A DNA stretch of 64,000 bases from JACDQM01 sp044373315 (GCF_044373315.1 NZ_JBILQK010000008.1:1-64000), one strand, 5' to 3'; positions 30,572 to 40,119 are shown, counted from the first letter of the stretch. Numbers and translations are program-made. Notes: generated by a model not told the origin, from the letters alone.

Positions 30572-31474
30572 ATGAAGCCGGCCCTGCACCCTTTTAGCCG
30601 CCGCTGGCCGCTGCCACAGCTGGCCACGGCGCTGGGCCTGAGCCTGCTGGGGCATGGCCTGCTGCTTGACGCACTGGAGCCCAATGTGCCGCGCCTGACA
30701 GCCGCCACGGCGGCCTCGGCACAAACCAGGCCGGACCGGCCCATAGCCCCTGCCGTCATGGTTCAGGCGGTGGCCGAAGATGGGCGACGCGAAGCCGCAG
30801 GCGACTCAGCACCCCCCGCTGCCCCAAGAGCTCCTGCTGAGCCCAGCGCCGTTCAGCGCTCGCTGCGCCCTCACGCAACAAGGCCGCAGCGGCCAGGACC
30901 GCCTGCACTGGCACAGCGAAGACCGCCGCTACGCCTTGCGGCTGGAGCGCTGGCCGGACGATGGCCGCCCGCTACACAGCTGGCATGGCCGTGGCCGTTG
31001 GGATACCCGGGGCCTGGCGCCGGAACACTTTGCCACCGCCGAGCGCGGTCGCGAGAAGCAGGCCACCAGTTTCAGGTGGGGGATTGATCAGTTTCTCGTC
31101 CAGCACGGAGCAGCAGGCCCTCATCCTAGGGGGGGGCAGGATCGTCTGAGCTGGTGGTTGCAACTGACGCGGCATTGACACAGGCGGCGCCGGCCAGCCT
31201 GACTCTGGGCCAGGCGCTGCAACTGCCCATCGTCGCGATGCGTGGGCCGGTGACGGCCTGGCGCTTTGCCGCCAGCGGCCACGAGTCCCTGGCCCTGCCC
31301 GATGGCCGCGTGGTTCAAGCCGTCCGGCTCGAAGGCAGCGCTGAGGGCCCGCCATCGCAACGCATGGCGGTCTGGCCGGCCGGAGAGCCCCCCGGCCTTG
31401 CCGCTGCGCCTTCGCCAAACTTGGCGAGCCAGGAGATTAGCGAATACCGGCTGACTCCTGTGGACCAACCGTGA
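30572..31474 (+). pseudogene. DUF3108 protein gene with several frameshifts
   Basis: Pieces of one DUF3108-type protein are spread over different frames in collinear order. MKPALHPFSRRWPLPQL plus a membrane helix is at 30572-30760. RYALRLERW and WDTRGLAPEHFATAERGR are in a second frame to about 31070. LISFSSSTEQQALILGG is in a third to about 31130. QDRLSWWLQL follows in the second again, after an eight-G run at 31129-31136. TLGQALQLPIVAMRGPVTAWRF to about 31390 is in the third, LPLRLRQTW in another, and finally EYRLTPVDQP. At least five frame changes are needed. Sequencing error could explain the poly-G step but hardly all of them. Confidence 0.85.
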
Positions 31475-31627
31475 TGTTGTGACGCCTCCACCACAGGCAG
31501 GCCTTGACCACTCTCCCGAGAAGCGCGGCTTTCTGCCAGTATGAGGGCGTGGACAAGGGCAGCACGCCGTGCTTCACCCCTTGAAAACAGATAGCCCGAC
31601 CACAGCTATCGAGCAAAGGAGTATCGA

Positions 31628-31918
31628 ATGCACACGCTCTACAACTCCCCCAGCTTCATCGTGGTCCAGTTCGATGTCCCGGTTGAGGGACCGCTCCATG
31701 GCGACCACGCCGTAGAGCCCGGACTGCAGCTCAGCCGCGAGGGCTTCGAGATCGTCGACAAGTTCGCGCGACGCGAGATCTTCATCGAGGGCGCCCTCGC
31801 ACAGCAGTTCCAGGAGGGTGTCGAGCACCTGATGGAATCCGATCCGTCCGAGGACGATCTGGATGATTTCATCGAGCGCTATGCCAACCTCGGCCAGCAC
31901 CCTGTCGTGATGCATTGA
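31628..31918 (+). CDS. DUF3567 protein
   Basis: A 96-residue protein of the DUF3567 family, seen mainly in Burkholderiales. Diagnostic stretches are SFIVVQFDV near residue 9, REGFEIVDKFARREIFIEGALAQQF-type sequence in the middle and the C-terminal QHPVVMH. AAAGGAG lies 6 to 7 bases before the ATG. There is no signal peptide or membrane segment. The function is unknown. Confidence 0.9.
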   Translation: MHTLYNSPSFIVVQFDVPVEGPLHGDHAVEPGLQLSREGFEIVDKFARREIFIEGALAQQFQEGVEHLMESDPSEDDLDDFIERYANLGQHPVVMH

Positions 31919-32031
31919 ACACGGATCGGGAGGGGACACTCAGCGCCCCTCTTGTTTGACCGGCGTCCCTGCGCCAAGATGGGGCGGCGCGCGAGCGTTT
32001 TGCCGCTATTGATTCGCGCGAGGAGTGGTTC

Positions 32032-34320
32032 ATGGTCAAGCGTCTGGCAGACACGCGGGTGCTCGCATCGCCCGGCCTCAAGAGCGCCGCAGTGCTGGAT
32101 CGGATGTGCTCGCACTTTGTGCTGACGCTCACCGTCAAACATGGCTCGCGCTTCAATCTGCGGCGCGATTTCAACGGCCTGCTGTCCTTCACCGGCCGGC
32201 ATCTGGTCTGGCCGCTGCGCGTGCTGCAACGTCTGCGCAGCTATTTAGCGCTGCGCTGCCAGGGCAATGAACTCTGGAGTGGCCACGAGGCGCTCAGCGA
32301 CGAAGCCTTCCTGAACCGCTACGGCGTCTGGAACGGCCCCTTCGCCGAGGCCACGCTGTTCTTCTACCTGGACGAGTACATCAAGGACGCGCCCAAGGAC
32401 ATGATGGCCCTGTTGGCCAGCACCTGCGAGGCGCTAGACCGCCAGCTCAAGCGCGAATCCACGCTGATCGAGAAGAACATCGCCGCGCTGGCCGGCCTGC
32501 TGCAGCTCAACCCGGCCGAGCGTGCGCTGCTGCTGTACGGCACGCTGGCGCGCTACCAGCGCGAATTGCGCGGCGCGCTGGTGGAGTTCAAGGTCAACAC
32601 CGCACAGGAGGCTTATGCGGCGATCGCCGCGGTGGCCGGCGTCGATGCGCAGGATGTGGCCGAGGCGCTGCGCGCTGGCTCGCGGCTGGAGCGAATCGGC
32701 ATGGTGGAGAACCTGATCTCCGAGCACAACATCACCGACCTGGCCGACCTGATGAAAGTCAGCGACCAGCTGCCGCCGGTGCTGATGCGCGAGTACCGCG
32801 GCCCCGACGACCTGATGGCGGTGTTCACCCGGCCGGCGGTCAAGAGCGAGCTCGCGCCGCGCGACTTCGAGTTTGTCGCGGAAGACCTGCAGGTGCTGGC
32901 CACGCTGCTGCGAGAGGCCGTGGCACGCCAGCAGTGCGGCGTCAATGTGCTGCTCTACGGCCCGCCCGGCACCGGCAAGACCGAGCTGGCCAAGGTGGCG
33001 GCCGAAGCCGCAGGCCTGCAGCTCTACGAGGTGGAGTACGCGGACCGCGAAGGTCATTCACTGACCGGCCGCGACCGCTATCGCTCGCTGCAGATCAGCC
33101 AGCAGTTCCTCAAGGCCAGTCATTCGGTGGCCCTGCTTTTTGACGAGGTCGAGGACGTCTTCCCGCCCTTGTCGACCGACACCGTGCAGCTGATGGCGCG
33201 GCTTGATGCGGCGCTGGATGCGCCGGCCTCGGGCTCGGTCAGCGGCAAGGCCTGGGTGAACCAGATCCTGGAGACCAACCCGGTGCCGGTGATCTGGGTG
33301 ACCAACCGCATCGAGCAGATCGACCCGGCCTTCCGCCGCCGTTTCCAGTACCACCTGGAGCTGAAGTCGCCGCCGCCCGGTGCGCGCTTGGCCCTGGTGC
33401 AGCGCGCGCTGGCCGAGGTGCCGGTGAGTGCCGAGTTCAGCGCGCGGCTGTCCGAGCGCCGTGGCCTGACGCCGGCGCAGATCCGCACCGCGGTTCGCTT
33501 CGCGCAGCTGGCCGGCCCGCCCGAGGCGGCTGAAGGCTTGATACAGCGCCAGCTGCTGAATGCCGACAAGGCGCTGGGCCACAGCGGTCAGGACAAGCCC
33601 GAGCGCCGCGTCGTCACGCAGTACGCGCTCGACCTGTTGAACTGCGAATCACGCTTCGAGATTCCGCGCATCGTCGAGGCGCTGCAACGCCGCGGCAGCG
33701 GCCAACTGTGCTTCTACGGCCCGCCGGGCAGCGGCAAGACCGCCCTGGCCGAGCACATCGCGCAAGCCCTGGGACGGCCGCTGATGGTGCGCCAGGCCAG
33801 CGATCTGTCCAGCAAGTACGTCGGCGAGACCGAGCAGAACATGGCCCGCATGTTCGAGTCCGCCCTGCAGGAGGATGCGGTGCTGCTGCTGGACGAGGCC
33901 GACAGCTTTCTGCGCAGCCGTCGTCGGGCGGAGCGCAATTACGAAGTCAGCGAAGTCAACGAGATGCTTGCCGGCATGGAGCGCTTTGCCGGCGTCTTCA
34001 TCTGCACGACCAATCTGTTCGACGAGCTGGATGAAGCTGCGCTGCGGCGCTTCGCCTTCAAGATCCGCTTCAAGCCGCTGACAGCCGAGCAGCGCGAGGC
34101 TATGTTCCGCCGCGAGGCACGCGCTGCAGAGATGGATGCTGAGCAATGCGAACGCCTGGCGGCGCTGGACCAGCTGACGCCGGGTGACTTCGCCGCGGTT
34201 CGCCAGCAGGAGGAGATCCTGGCCGAGACACTGACACCGGACGAGTTCCTGACCCAGTTGGAGGCCGAACACCGGCTCAAGCCCGAGGTGCGCTCGCGCA
34301 GGGGGATCGGCTTCCGCTAG
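32032..34320 (+). CDS. Large ATPase with two AAA domains
   Basis: A 762-residue cytoplasmic protein. After a helical N-terminal region of about 300 residues come two AAA modules. The first has Walker A YGPPGTGKTELAKVAA near 306 and Walker B ALLFDEVEDVFPP. The second has YGPPGSGKTALAEHIA near 563, VLLLDEADSFL and the sensor segment FICTTNLFDELDEAALRRFAFKIRF, as in classic AAA proteins. AGGAG precedes the ATG. The first module is less conserved, so it may be regulatory. The gene stands alone; its substrate is unknown, and protein remodelling is the likely activity. Confidence 0.85.
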   Translation: MVKRLADTRVLASPGLKSAAVLDRMCSHFVLTLTVKHGSRFNLRRDFNGLLSFTGRHLVWPLRVLQRLRSYLALRCQGNELWSGHEALSDEAFLNRYGVWNGPFAEATLFFYLDEYIKDAPKDMMALLASTCEALDRQLKRESTLIEKNIAALAGLLQLNPAERALLLYGTLARYQRELRGALVEFKVNTAQEAYAAIAAVAGVDAQDVAEALRAGSRLERIGMVENLISEHNITDLADLMKVSDQLPPVLMREYRGPDDLMAVFTRPAVKSELAPRDFEFVAEDLQVLATLLREAVARQQCGVNVLLYGPPGTGKTELAKVAAEAAGLQLYEVEYADREGHSLTGRDRYRSLQISQQFLKASHSVALLFDEVEDVFPPLSTDTVQLMARLDAALDAPASGSVSGKAWVNQILETNPVPVIWVTNRIEQIDPAFRRRFQYHLELKSPPPGARLALVQRALAEVPVSAEFSARLSERRGLTPAQIRTAVRFAQLAGPPEAAEGLIQRQLLNADKALGHSGQDKPERRVVTQYALDLLNCESRFEIPRIVEALQRRGSGQLCFYGPPGSGKTALAEHIAQALGRPLMVRQASDLSSKYVGETEQNMARMFESALQEDAVLLLDEADSFLRSRRRAERNYEVSEVNEMLAGMERFAGVFICTTNLFDELDEAALRRFAFKIRFKPLTAEQREAMFRREARAAEMDAEQCERLAALDQLTPGDFAAVRQQEEILAETLTPDEFLTQLEAEHRLKPEVRSRRGIGFR

Positions 34321-34454
34321 CAGGTCTTGCTTCGGATTGAGCGACCGCCGGGCTGCGGGTGCGCCACTGCGTAGCTACGGCAGATCTCGTCCCCGGAGGG
34401 CACAAGCAGCAGGCCTGCCCGCCCTCCTGCGCCCTTAGCCGCAGTCGCGGTTTT

Positions 34455-35018
34455 TCAGCTGTTTACCAACTCGCCCAGCAGCGCCAAGTAGTAATCCAGA
34501 GGTGGCGTCACTTTCGACGGATCTTTGGCCAGATCGTCCCAACGGCGCAGCGAAACTGCGTCCTGCGCAAAGGGCAAGGCGGCAAAGGCAGCGCATTCCT
34601 CGTCATTCATGGCGCCGCCTTGCAGCGTCAACGAATGCACCGAAGCCGGCGACAGCGTGGCCAGATAGCCAGGGTCAGTCGCCACCAGATAGCGCTTGGC
34701 CGCCACATGCAGGCGGATCGGCTCCAGCACCGCGGCGCCGAAGCCCTCGCTCAGCAGCGCCAGCGCGCGCAGCTCGTGCACGTCGTCCACCTGGTCACCC
34801 AAAGACACCACTTCATCGTCGGCGAAGTGGCCGATGTCGTGCAGCAGCGAAGCCGCCACCAGGCTCGGCGCGGCACCCGCCCATTCGGCCAGCTGCGCGC
34901 ATTGCAGGCCATGGGCCAGCGCGCTGACGGCCTCGCTGCGCGCGCCGTCGTAGGCCACTTCGGCCTGGCTGCGCAGAATATGAGCGATGTGCTCGATCAG
35001 ATCCGGAGCACCACTCAT
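34455..35018 (-). CDS. Phosphonate-associated HD-domain oxygenase-like protein (PhnZ-type)
   Basis: A 187-residue HD-domain protein with LLHDIGHF near residue 60 and further His/Asp ligands in VDDVHELRALALL and RLHVAAKRYL. This matches the phosphonate-degradation HD family (TIGR03276) related to PhnZ, a di-iron oxygenase that cleaves hydroxylated aminoethylphosphonate. ATG 35018 overlaps the phnE stop by four bases, so it is the last gene of phnCDE. No phnY hydroxylase gene is seen in the window, so its substrate may differ from that of PhnZ. Confidence 0.82.
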   Translation of the reverse strand: MSGAPDLIEHIAHILRSQAEVAYDGARSEAVSALAHGLQCAQLAEWAGAAPSLVAASLLHDIGHFADDEVVSLGDQVDDVHELRALALLSEGFGAAVLEPIRLHVAAKRYLVATDPGYLATLSPASVHSLTLQGGAMNDEECAAFAALPFAQDAVSLRRWDDLAKDPSKVTPPLDYYLALLGELVNS

Positions 35019-35824
35019 ATCAGGCGCTTGCGCAGTTGCGCGGACAGCATGTCGATCAGGCTGACGCTGACGATCAGCATCAGCAGGATGGCGGCCGTCT
35101 GGCCGTACTGGAAGCCTCGGATCACCTCCCACAGCAGCATGCCGATGCCGCCGGCACCAACCATGCCCACCACTGAAGCTGAGCGCACATTGGCTTCGAA
35201 GCGGTACAGCGTGTACGAGATCCACAGCGGCATCACCTGCGGCAGTACGCCGTAGGCGATCTCTTCCAGGCTGTGCGCACCGGTGGCGCGAATGCCCTCC
35301 ACCGGCTGGGGGTCGATGGCCTCCACCGCCTCGCTGAACAGCTTGGCCAGCGTGCCTGTCGTGTGCACCCACAGCGCCAGCACGCCGGCAAACGGGCCCA
35401 GGCCCACCGCCACGACGAACAGCAGCGCGAACACCATCTCATTGATCGAGCGGCAGGCATCGAGCAGGCGGCGCACTGGCTGGTGCACCCACCAGGGCGT
35501 GATGTTGCCGGCCGCCAGCAACGCCAGCGGCACCGAGCAGATCACCGCCAACGCCGAGCCCCAAAGCGCGATCTGCAAGGTGACGATCAACTCCTGCAGA
35601 TACTGCCGCCACTCGAGGAAGTCGGGCGGGAAGAATCCGCGCGCGTACTCGGCCATATTTCCGCTGTCGCGCAGCAGGTCCAGCGGGCGCATGTCGGCAC
35701 CCTGCCAGGAGCCCGCCAGCAGCGCGATCAGCAGCCCCCAGCCAAGGAGGCTCCACAGACTGGGCTTGGGTGGCGCCGGAACGGCGCCAACGGCTTTCAG
35801 CGCAGGGCTGACTGCAGCACTCAT
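35015..35824 (-). CDS. phnE: Phosphonate ABC transporter permease
   Basis: A 269-residue inner-membrane permease with about six helices. The EAA-type coupling loop lies in VEGIRATGAHSLEEIAYGVLPQVMP, and the conserved C-terminal stretch is RSASVVGMVGAGGIGMLLW. It forms the channel of the PhnCDE importer. GAGGAG lies upstream of the ATG. The gene overlaps the HD protein gene downstream. Confidence 0.94.
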   Translation of the reverse strand: MSAAVSPALKAVGAVPAPPKPSLWSLLGWGLLIALLAGSWQGADMRPLDLLRDSGNMAEYARGFFPPDFLEWRQYLQELIVTLQIALWGSALAVICSVPLALLAAGNITPWWVHQPVRRLLDACRSINEMVFALLFVVAVGLGPFAGVLALWVHTTGTLAKLFSEAVEAIDPQPVEGIRATGAHSLEEIAYGVLPQVMPLWISYTLYRFEANVRSASVVGMVGAGGIGMLLWEVIRGFQYGQTAAILLMLIVSVSLIDMLSAQLRKRLI

Positions 35825-35864
35825 GGCGAGGGCTCCTCTTTCTTTCCTGGATGGACCGGATCAA

Positions 35865-36851
35865 TCAGTTGGTGGCGGCCGCCATGCGGCCCAGCTCGGC
35901 CATGCGCTGGTCGATGACCTGCAGGCGCTTGGCCTTGTCCTCGGCCGACAGGTTCGCGTCACCCTCGATCTTGGTGCGCTCAGCCACCAGACCCAGTTGG
36001 CGCACAGGGACAAGTTGGCTGTTGTCGGACTTCATGAATCCACCGATGGTCAGCTTGGACAGGATCTCCTTCTCGCGCGGCTGCTTGCCGTAGGCGAGGA
36101 AGAAGTCGGCCACCTTCTTCTTGGTGCCGGCATCCAGGTCAGCACGCCAGACCATGGGGTCGCTGGCGATCAGGGGGGAACGCCAGATCACCTTCAGCTC
36201 GTCGTGCTTCTCGGGCTGCTTGAGCTTCATGCGCTCCATGGCATCGCTGGCCACAGTGGCGATATCGATCTGCTTGCCGTGCACGGCCAGGATATTGGTC
36301 TCGTGGTTGGCACGCACCATGCGCTTGAAGTCCTTGGTCGGGTCGACCTTGTTCTGCGCGAAAGCGTAGTAGCCAGGCACCAGCGCACCGCTGGTGGAGT
36401 TCGGGTCACCAAAGCCCAGGGTCAGGTTCTGGCGCTGCTTGATCACATCGTCGAGGCTGTTCAGCGGGCTTTCCTTGCGGGCGACGATGAAGCCCCAGTA
36501 ACCGATGCCGCCATCCGGCTGCACCATGCGGGCGAAGACCTCGCCCTGGGCACGGTCCACGGCCTCGATGGCCGACTTGTTGCCGAACCAGCCCACCTGC
36601 ACCTTGTTGAAGCGCATGCCCTCGATCACGCCGGCATAGTCGGGCGCGAAGAATGCATTGACCTTCAGGCCGGTGACCTTTTGCATGTCTTCCAGCAACG
36701 GCTGCCAGGCGGCCTTCAGATTGGCCGAGGACTCGGTCGAGATGATGCCGAAGCTGATCTCCTTGCTGCCGGACTGAGCCTGCGCCTGGGGCAGCAAGGC
36801 GGTGGCGCTGAGCGCAAGGACGGCAAGGGCACGACGCTGAATGGTGAACAT
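35865..36851 (-). CDS. phnD: Phosphonate ABC transporter substrate-binding protein
   Basis: A 328-residue periplasmic binding protein with a signal peptide ending LPQAQA. The mature chain has the PhnD pattern ISFGIISTESSANLKAAWQPLLEDM and FFAPDYAGVIEGMRFNKVQVGWFGNKSAIEAV. It binds phosphonates such as aminoethylphosphonate and feeds PhnE/PhnC. AGGAG precedes the ATG. Confidence 0.94.
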   Translation of the reverse strand: MFTIQRRALAVLALSATALLPQAQAQSGSKEISFGIISTESSANLKAAWQPLLEDMQKVTGLKVNAFFAPDYAGVIEGMRFNKVQVGWFGNKSAIEAVDRAQGEVFARMVQPDGGIGYWGFIVARKESPLNSLDDVIKQRQNLTLGFGDPNSTSGALVPGYYAFAQNKVDPTKDFKRMVRANHETNILAVHGKQIDIATVASDAMERMKLKQPEKHDELKVIWRSPLIASDPMVWRADLDAGTKKKVADFFLAYGKQPREKEILSKLTIGGFMKSDNSQLVPVRQLGLVAERTKIEGDANLSAEDKAKRLQVIDQRMAELGRMAAATN

Positions 36852-36896
36852 GGGGACTCCTGAAGCGACGAAAAGAATGGAGAGGGACGAAGAAAG

Positions 36897-37751
36897 TCAG
36901 GCGGCCTGCGCCACCGGAATCAGACCGGCAGGTGCGAAGGCCTCTGGCAGCGGCTGCGTGTCGCGATGCGGCGTCAGCAGCTCGCCAACCTGGGTACCGT
37001 AGAGCTGCTGCAGGCGCTGCTCGCTCAAGGCGGCGGTGGGGCCGTCATAGACCACCTCGCCATTGCGCAGCGCCACGGTGCGCGGGCAGTAGGCGAAGGC
37101 ATAGTCGATCTGGTGCAGCGACACCAGCACGGTGACGCCTCGCTCGCGGTTGACCTGCGCCAGCAGCTCCATCACGCGGCGGCTGGAGGCCGGATCGAGC
37201 GAAGCGATCGGCTCGTCGGCCAGAATGATCTTGGCGCCCTGCACCAGCGCGCGAGAAATCGCTGCGCGCTGCTGCTGGCCGCCCGACAAGGTGGAGGCGC
37301 GCTGCCAGGCGCAGGCCTCGATGCCCACATGGCGCAGCGCCTCGTAGGCACGCTGAAGCTCAACGGCCGGGAAGGCCCGCAGCAGGCTGCGCCACATCGG
37401 CAGGCGGTGCAGCGCACCGACCAGCACATTGCTCATCACCGGCAGGCGGTCCACCAGATTGAACTGCTGGAAGATGCTGGCCACCTCGCGGCGCAGTGCG
37501 CGGGTCTCGCGGCTCAGGCGTCCACCGCTTTGCAGCGTGCGGCCCAGCAGCTTCACCTCAGAGACCGAGCCTGAATCGGCGCGGTGCAGGCCATTCAGAT
37601 GGCGCAGCAGCGTGGACTTGCCCGATCCCGAGGCGCCAAGCAGCGCCACCATCTCGCCCGGCTGCACCGAGAGAGAGACCTCACGCAGCGCAGCATGGTT
37701 GCCAAAGCGTTTGGACAGTGAACGGACTTCGATAGCGGCGGTAGAGCTCAT
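36897..37751 (-). CDS. phnC: Phosphonate ABC transporter ATP-binding protein
   Basis: A 284-residue ATPase with Walker A LGASGSGKSTLLRHLNGL, signature LSGGQQQRAAISRAL and Walker B IILADEPIASLDP. It energises phosphonate import. ATG 37751 is preferred because AGGAGAAG lies 7 bases upstream; a further ATG at 37787 would lie inside the candidate PhnF site. It is the first gene of phnCDE-HD. Confidence 0.94.
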   Translation of the reverse strand: MSSTAAIEVRSLSKRFGNHAALREVSLSVQPGEMVALLGASGSGKSTLLRHLNGLHRADSGSVSEVKLLGRTLQSGGRLSRETRALRREVASIFQQFNLVDRLPVMSNVLVGALHRLPMWRSLLRAFPAVELQRAYEALRHVGIEACAWQRASTLSGGQQQRAAISRALVQGAKIILADEPIASLDPASSRRVMELLAQVNRERGVTVLVSLHQIDYAFAYCPRTVALRNGEVVYDGPTAALSEQRLQQLYGTQVGELLTPHRDTQPLPEAFAPAGLIPVAQAA

Positions 37752-37783
37752 CACGGCTTCTCCTGCAAGGCGAATGCCGCGAA

Positions 37784-37794
37784 TCATCTAGACC
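37784..37794. promoter_or_regulatory. Candidate PhnF operator in front of phnC
   Basis: TCATCTAGACC at this site is identical, in the same orientation relative to the target gene, to the motif ahead of phnG at 28060. It lies 33 bases upstream of the phnC start. Sharing of an 11-base string by just these two phn promoters suggests one regulator, most likely PhnF. Confidence 0.55.
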
Positions 37795-37974
37795 TGCGGT
37801 GACAGGCGCGTGACAGGCTGAACCCGGTTGATCCCTGATGAGCACCCCGTTGCCATCGCCCACTGGGGTGATTCACGCCCGGGGCTGGGGGCTTGCACAC
37901 TGTGCGTTGTCCAGCATCGTTGCCGATGCGCCGCGGCGCCAGCTCTGGCCTCAGACCTTCAGGGAGTGACCCAC

Positions 37975-38361
37975 GTGAAAAGAACCATCGCCATCGCGCT
38001 GGCATGTCTCATGGCTGGCACCGCACAAGCCAACGAGTCCTGCGCACTGAAGGTGGCGCGCCTGCTTTCGACAGGGCAGATCGATACCTTGTCAGCCCTG
38101 TTCGCTGGCACGCAAGACTTGGAGCCGGCGCTCAAGGCGATGGCGGAACAGCATGGCATCTTGTCTGCAGTGACAGAAGCCAGCGGGCCCAGATTCAAGA
38201 CACACCGGCGCCTCAGCGTGGGCCAAACGACAGGCCCATACACCGGCGCCTGGGTGAACGCGAGGTCGGAAAAGCTGGGGCCAATTCAGCTGCATCTCGC
38301 TCAGCAGCAAGGATCTGCCTGCACATTGCTGGCACTGCACCTGGATGCCGCTCAACGCTGA
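37975..38361 (+). CDS. Small secreted protein of unknown function
   Basis: A 128-residue protein that I do not recognise. GTG 37975 with AGGGAG 8 bases upstream gives a proper signal peptide (VKRTIAIALACLMAGTAQA), while the longer frame from 37828 has an implausible N terminus. The mature part has two cysteines (NESCALK near the start, SACTLLALH near the end) that could form one disulfide, and no known motif. It is predicted periplasmic. It diverges from phnC, but nothing links it to phosphonates. Confidence 0.65.
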   Translation: MKRTIAIALACLMAGTAQANESCALKVARLLSTGQIDTLSALFAGTQDLEPALKAMAEQHGILSAVTEASGPRFKTHRRLSVGQTTGPYTGAWVNARSEKLGPIQLHLAQQQGSACTLLALHLDAAQR

Positions 38362-38389
38362 ACAGTCCGCAAGCGCCTTGGCCGCGTCA

Positions 38390-38803
38390 TCAGCTCGTGT
38401 ACACCGTCTCCAGCGATCTGAAGCCCTTGATCTCGATCGGATTGCCGAAGGGATCGAGCAGGAACATCGTCCATTGCTCGCCGGGCTGGCCAGCAAAGCG
38501 CAGCTGCGGCGGTAGCACGAACTCGACATCGGCTGCCTGCAGCTTGTCGGCCAGCGCCTGCCAGTCAGGCAGTTCCAGGATCACACCCAGGTGCGGCATC
38601 GGCACCCGCTTGTCGCCCACATGGCCGGTGTTGGCAGTGGCGAAGGGTTCACCCAGGTGCAGCGAGATCTGGTGGCCGAAGAAATCGAAGTCCACCCAGC
38701 TGGCGGTGCTGCGGCCTTCGCGGCAGCCCAGCAGGCCGCCGTAGAAGGCGCGGGCCTGGTCCAGATCGCTGACGTTGAAGGCCAGGTGGAAGATGCTGCG
38801 CAT
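38390..38803 (-). CDS. VOC-family (glyoxalase-fold) protein
   Basis: A 137-residue vicinal-oxygen-chelate protein with two beta-alpha-beta-beta-beta units. FHLAFNVSDLDQARAFYGGLLG opens the first, with metal ligand His near residue 6. MPHLGVILEL starts the second, and the last metal ligand is in LLDPFGNPIEIKGF. It could be an isomerase, dioxygenase or resistance protein; the sequence does not decide. Confidence 0.85.
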   Translation of the reverse strand: MRSIFHLAFNVSDLDQARAFYGGLLGCREGRSTASWVDFDFFGHQISLHLGEPFATANTGHVGDKRVPMPHLGVILELPDWQALADKLQAADVEFVLPPQLRFAGQPGEQWTMFLLDPFGNPIEIKGFRSLETVYTS

Positions 38804-38850
38804 GAGGAGAACTCCGGCAAGGGCATTGGAAACCGTGGCATCGTAGCGGC

Positions 38851-39345
38851 ATGAATCGTCCGTCCAGCAAGGAACTGCCGCACAGCGCCAAGCTCGTTAC
38901 CATCTGGCTGTTGGTGACCCTGGTCGTGTTTCTCGGCTTCAAGGCCTGGGAGCACCACCAGCAGCAGTCGCAGATCGCGCTGCATGAGGGCCGCATCGTG
39001 CTGCAGCGCGGGAGCGATGGGCATTTCCACTGGCGCGGCCGCATCAACGGCGTGGAGGCCGATTTCCTGGTGGATACCGGCGCCACCGGCACCGCCATCC
39101 CGCAGGCTCTGGCCGAGCGTGCCGGCTTGCGCGCCGAAGCGCCGATACGCTCCAAGACCGCAGGCGGCATGGTCGAAGGCTACCTGGCCCGCGCCGACCT
39201 GGAGCTCGCCGGCGGCGTGCGCGCCGAACGCCTGCCGGTGACGGTGCTGCCCGATCTGCATGCGCCGCTGCTGGGCATGGATGTGCTGTCCAAGCTGCGC
39301 TTCGTGCAAGAAGGCGGACGCCTGAGCATCGAGGCACCGCACTGA
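38851..39345 (+). CDS. Membrane-anchored retropepsin-like aspartic protease
   Basis: A 164-residue protein with one membrane helix near 15-32 and a retroviral-type protease domain. The active site is FLVDTGATGTAIP near residue 72, and the C-terminal flap-partner motif is LLGMDVLSKLRF. It belongs to the TIGR02281 group of bacterial clan AA proteases, which act as dimers with the domain probably facing the periplasm. The target is unknown. Confidence 0.87.
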   Translation: MNRPSSKELPHSAKLVTIWLLVTLVVFLGFKAWEHHQQQSQIALHEGRIVLQRGSDGHFHWRGRINGVEADFLVDTGATGTAIPQALAERAGLRAEAPIRSKTAGGMVEGYLARADLELAGGVRAERLPVTVLPDLHAPLLGMDVLSKLRFVQEGGRLSIEAPH

Positions 39346-39387
39346 CTGACGTAGGATGGCCACACCCCCCTCGAGAGGAGCAGATCC

Positions 39388-40119
39388 ATGGCAGACAACA
39401 GCTTCACGAAGTTCGTCCCCGGTTTCGACTTTCTGCAAGGCCTGGTCAAGAACGCCGGCGCGGCCCTGCCCGGCATTGGCCAGTGGGTGGCGCCGACGCT
39501 GAACCCTGAAGAGCTGGAAAAACGCATCGAGGAGTTGCGCACCGTGCAGTTCTGGCTGGAGCAGAACGCCCGCATGCTGGGCGCCACCATCCAGGCGCTG
39601 GAAGTGCAGCGCATGACGCTGTCCACGCTGCAGTCGATGAATGTGCCGCTCGGCGAGCTGCGTGAAGCGCTCAAGGTGCCAACACCAGTCATCAGTCCAC
39701 TGCCCGCCGTGCCCGAGGCACTGGCCGCCGCGCTGCCCAAGGCCGAAGCGAAGCCCAAAGCTGGCAGCAGCAAGAACGCCGCATCGGCAGCGGCGACTGC
39801 GGCTGCGGTCGACCCGATGCAATGGTGGTCGGCGCTGAGCCAGCAATTCACACAGCTGGCCGCCAACGCGATGAAGGACAGCGCCACCGATGCTGCGAAG
39901 AACCTGGCCGGCGCCATCGTCAAGCAGAGCTTCGACGCCGCCGGCGACACGCTGCGCAAGGCGGCCTCCGTGCCCGGCGCGGTGGTGGGCGCTGCGGCAC
40001 GCAGCGTCACCGGCACCCCAGCGGCCCGCACTGCCGCCAATGCGCGCAGCAAGAGCGTCAGCAAGACCAGCAGCAGCAACAACGCCAAGCCCGCGGCTGC
40101 CGCGCGCCGACGCAGTTAG
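39388..40119 (+). CDS. phaM: Polyhydroxyalkanoate granule regulator PhaM
   Basis: A 243-residue protein beginning SFTKFVPGFDFLQGLVKNAG, followed by a coiled-coil segment (EELEKRIEELRTVQFWLEQNARML) and a long Ala/Lys/Ser-rich tail (NARSKSVSKTSSSNNAK) that resembles a histone-like DNA-binding tail. This is the layout of PhaM, which activates PHA synthase PhaC and attaches PHA granules to the nucleoid in Ralstonia. GAGGAG precedes the ATG. It implies that the organism makes PHA, although no pha synthase lies in the window. Confidence 0.87.
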   Translation: MADNSFTKFVPGFDFLQGLVKNAGAALPGIGQWVAPTLNPEELEKRIEELRTVQFWLEQNARMLGATIQALEVQRMTLSTLQSMNVPLGELREALKVPTPVISPLPAVPEALAAALPKAEAKPKAGSSKNAASAAATAAAVDPMQWWSALSQQFTQLAANAMKDSATDAAKNLAGAIVKQSFDAAGDTLRKAASVPGAVVGAAARSVTGTPAARTAANARSKSVSKTSSSNNAKPAAAARRRS

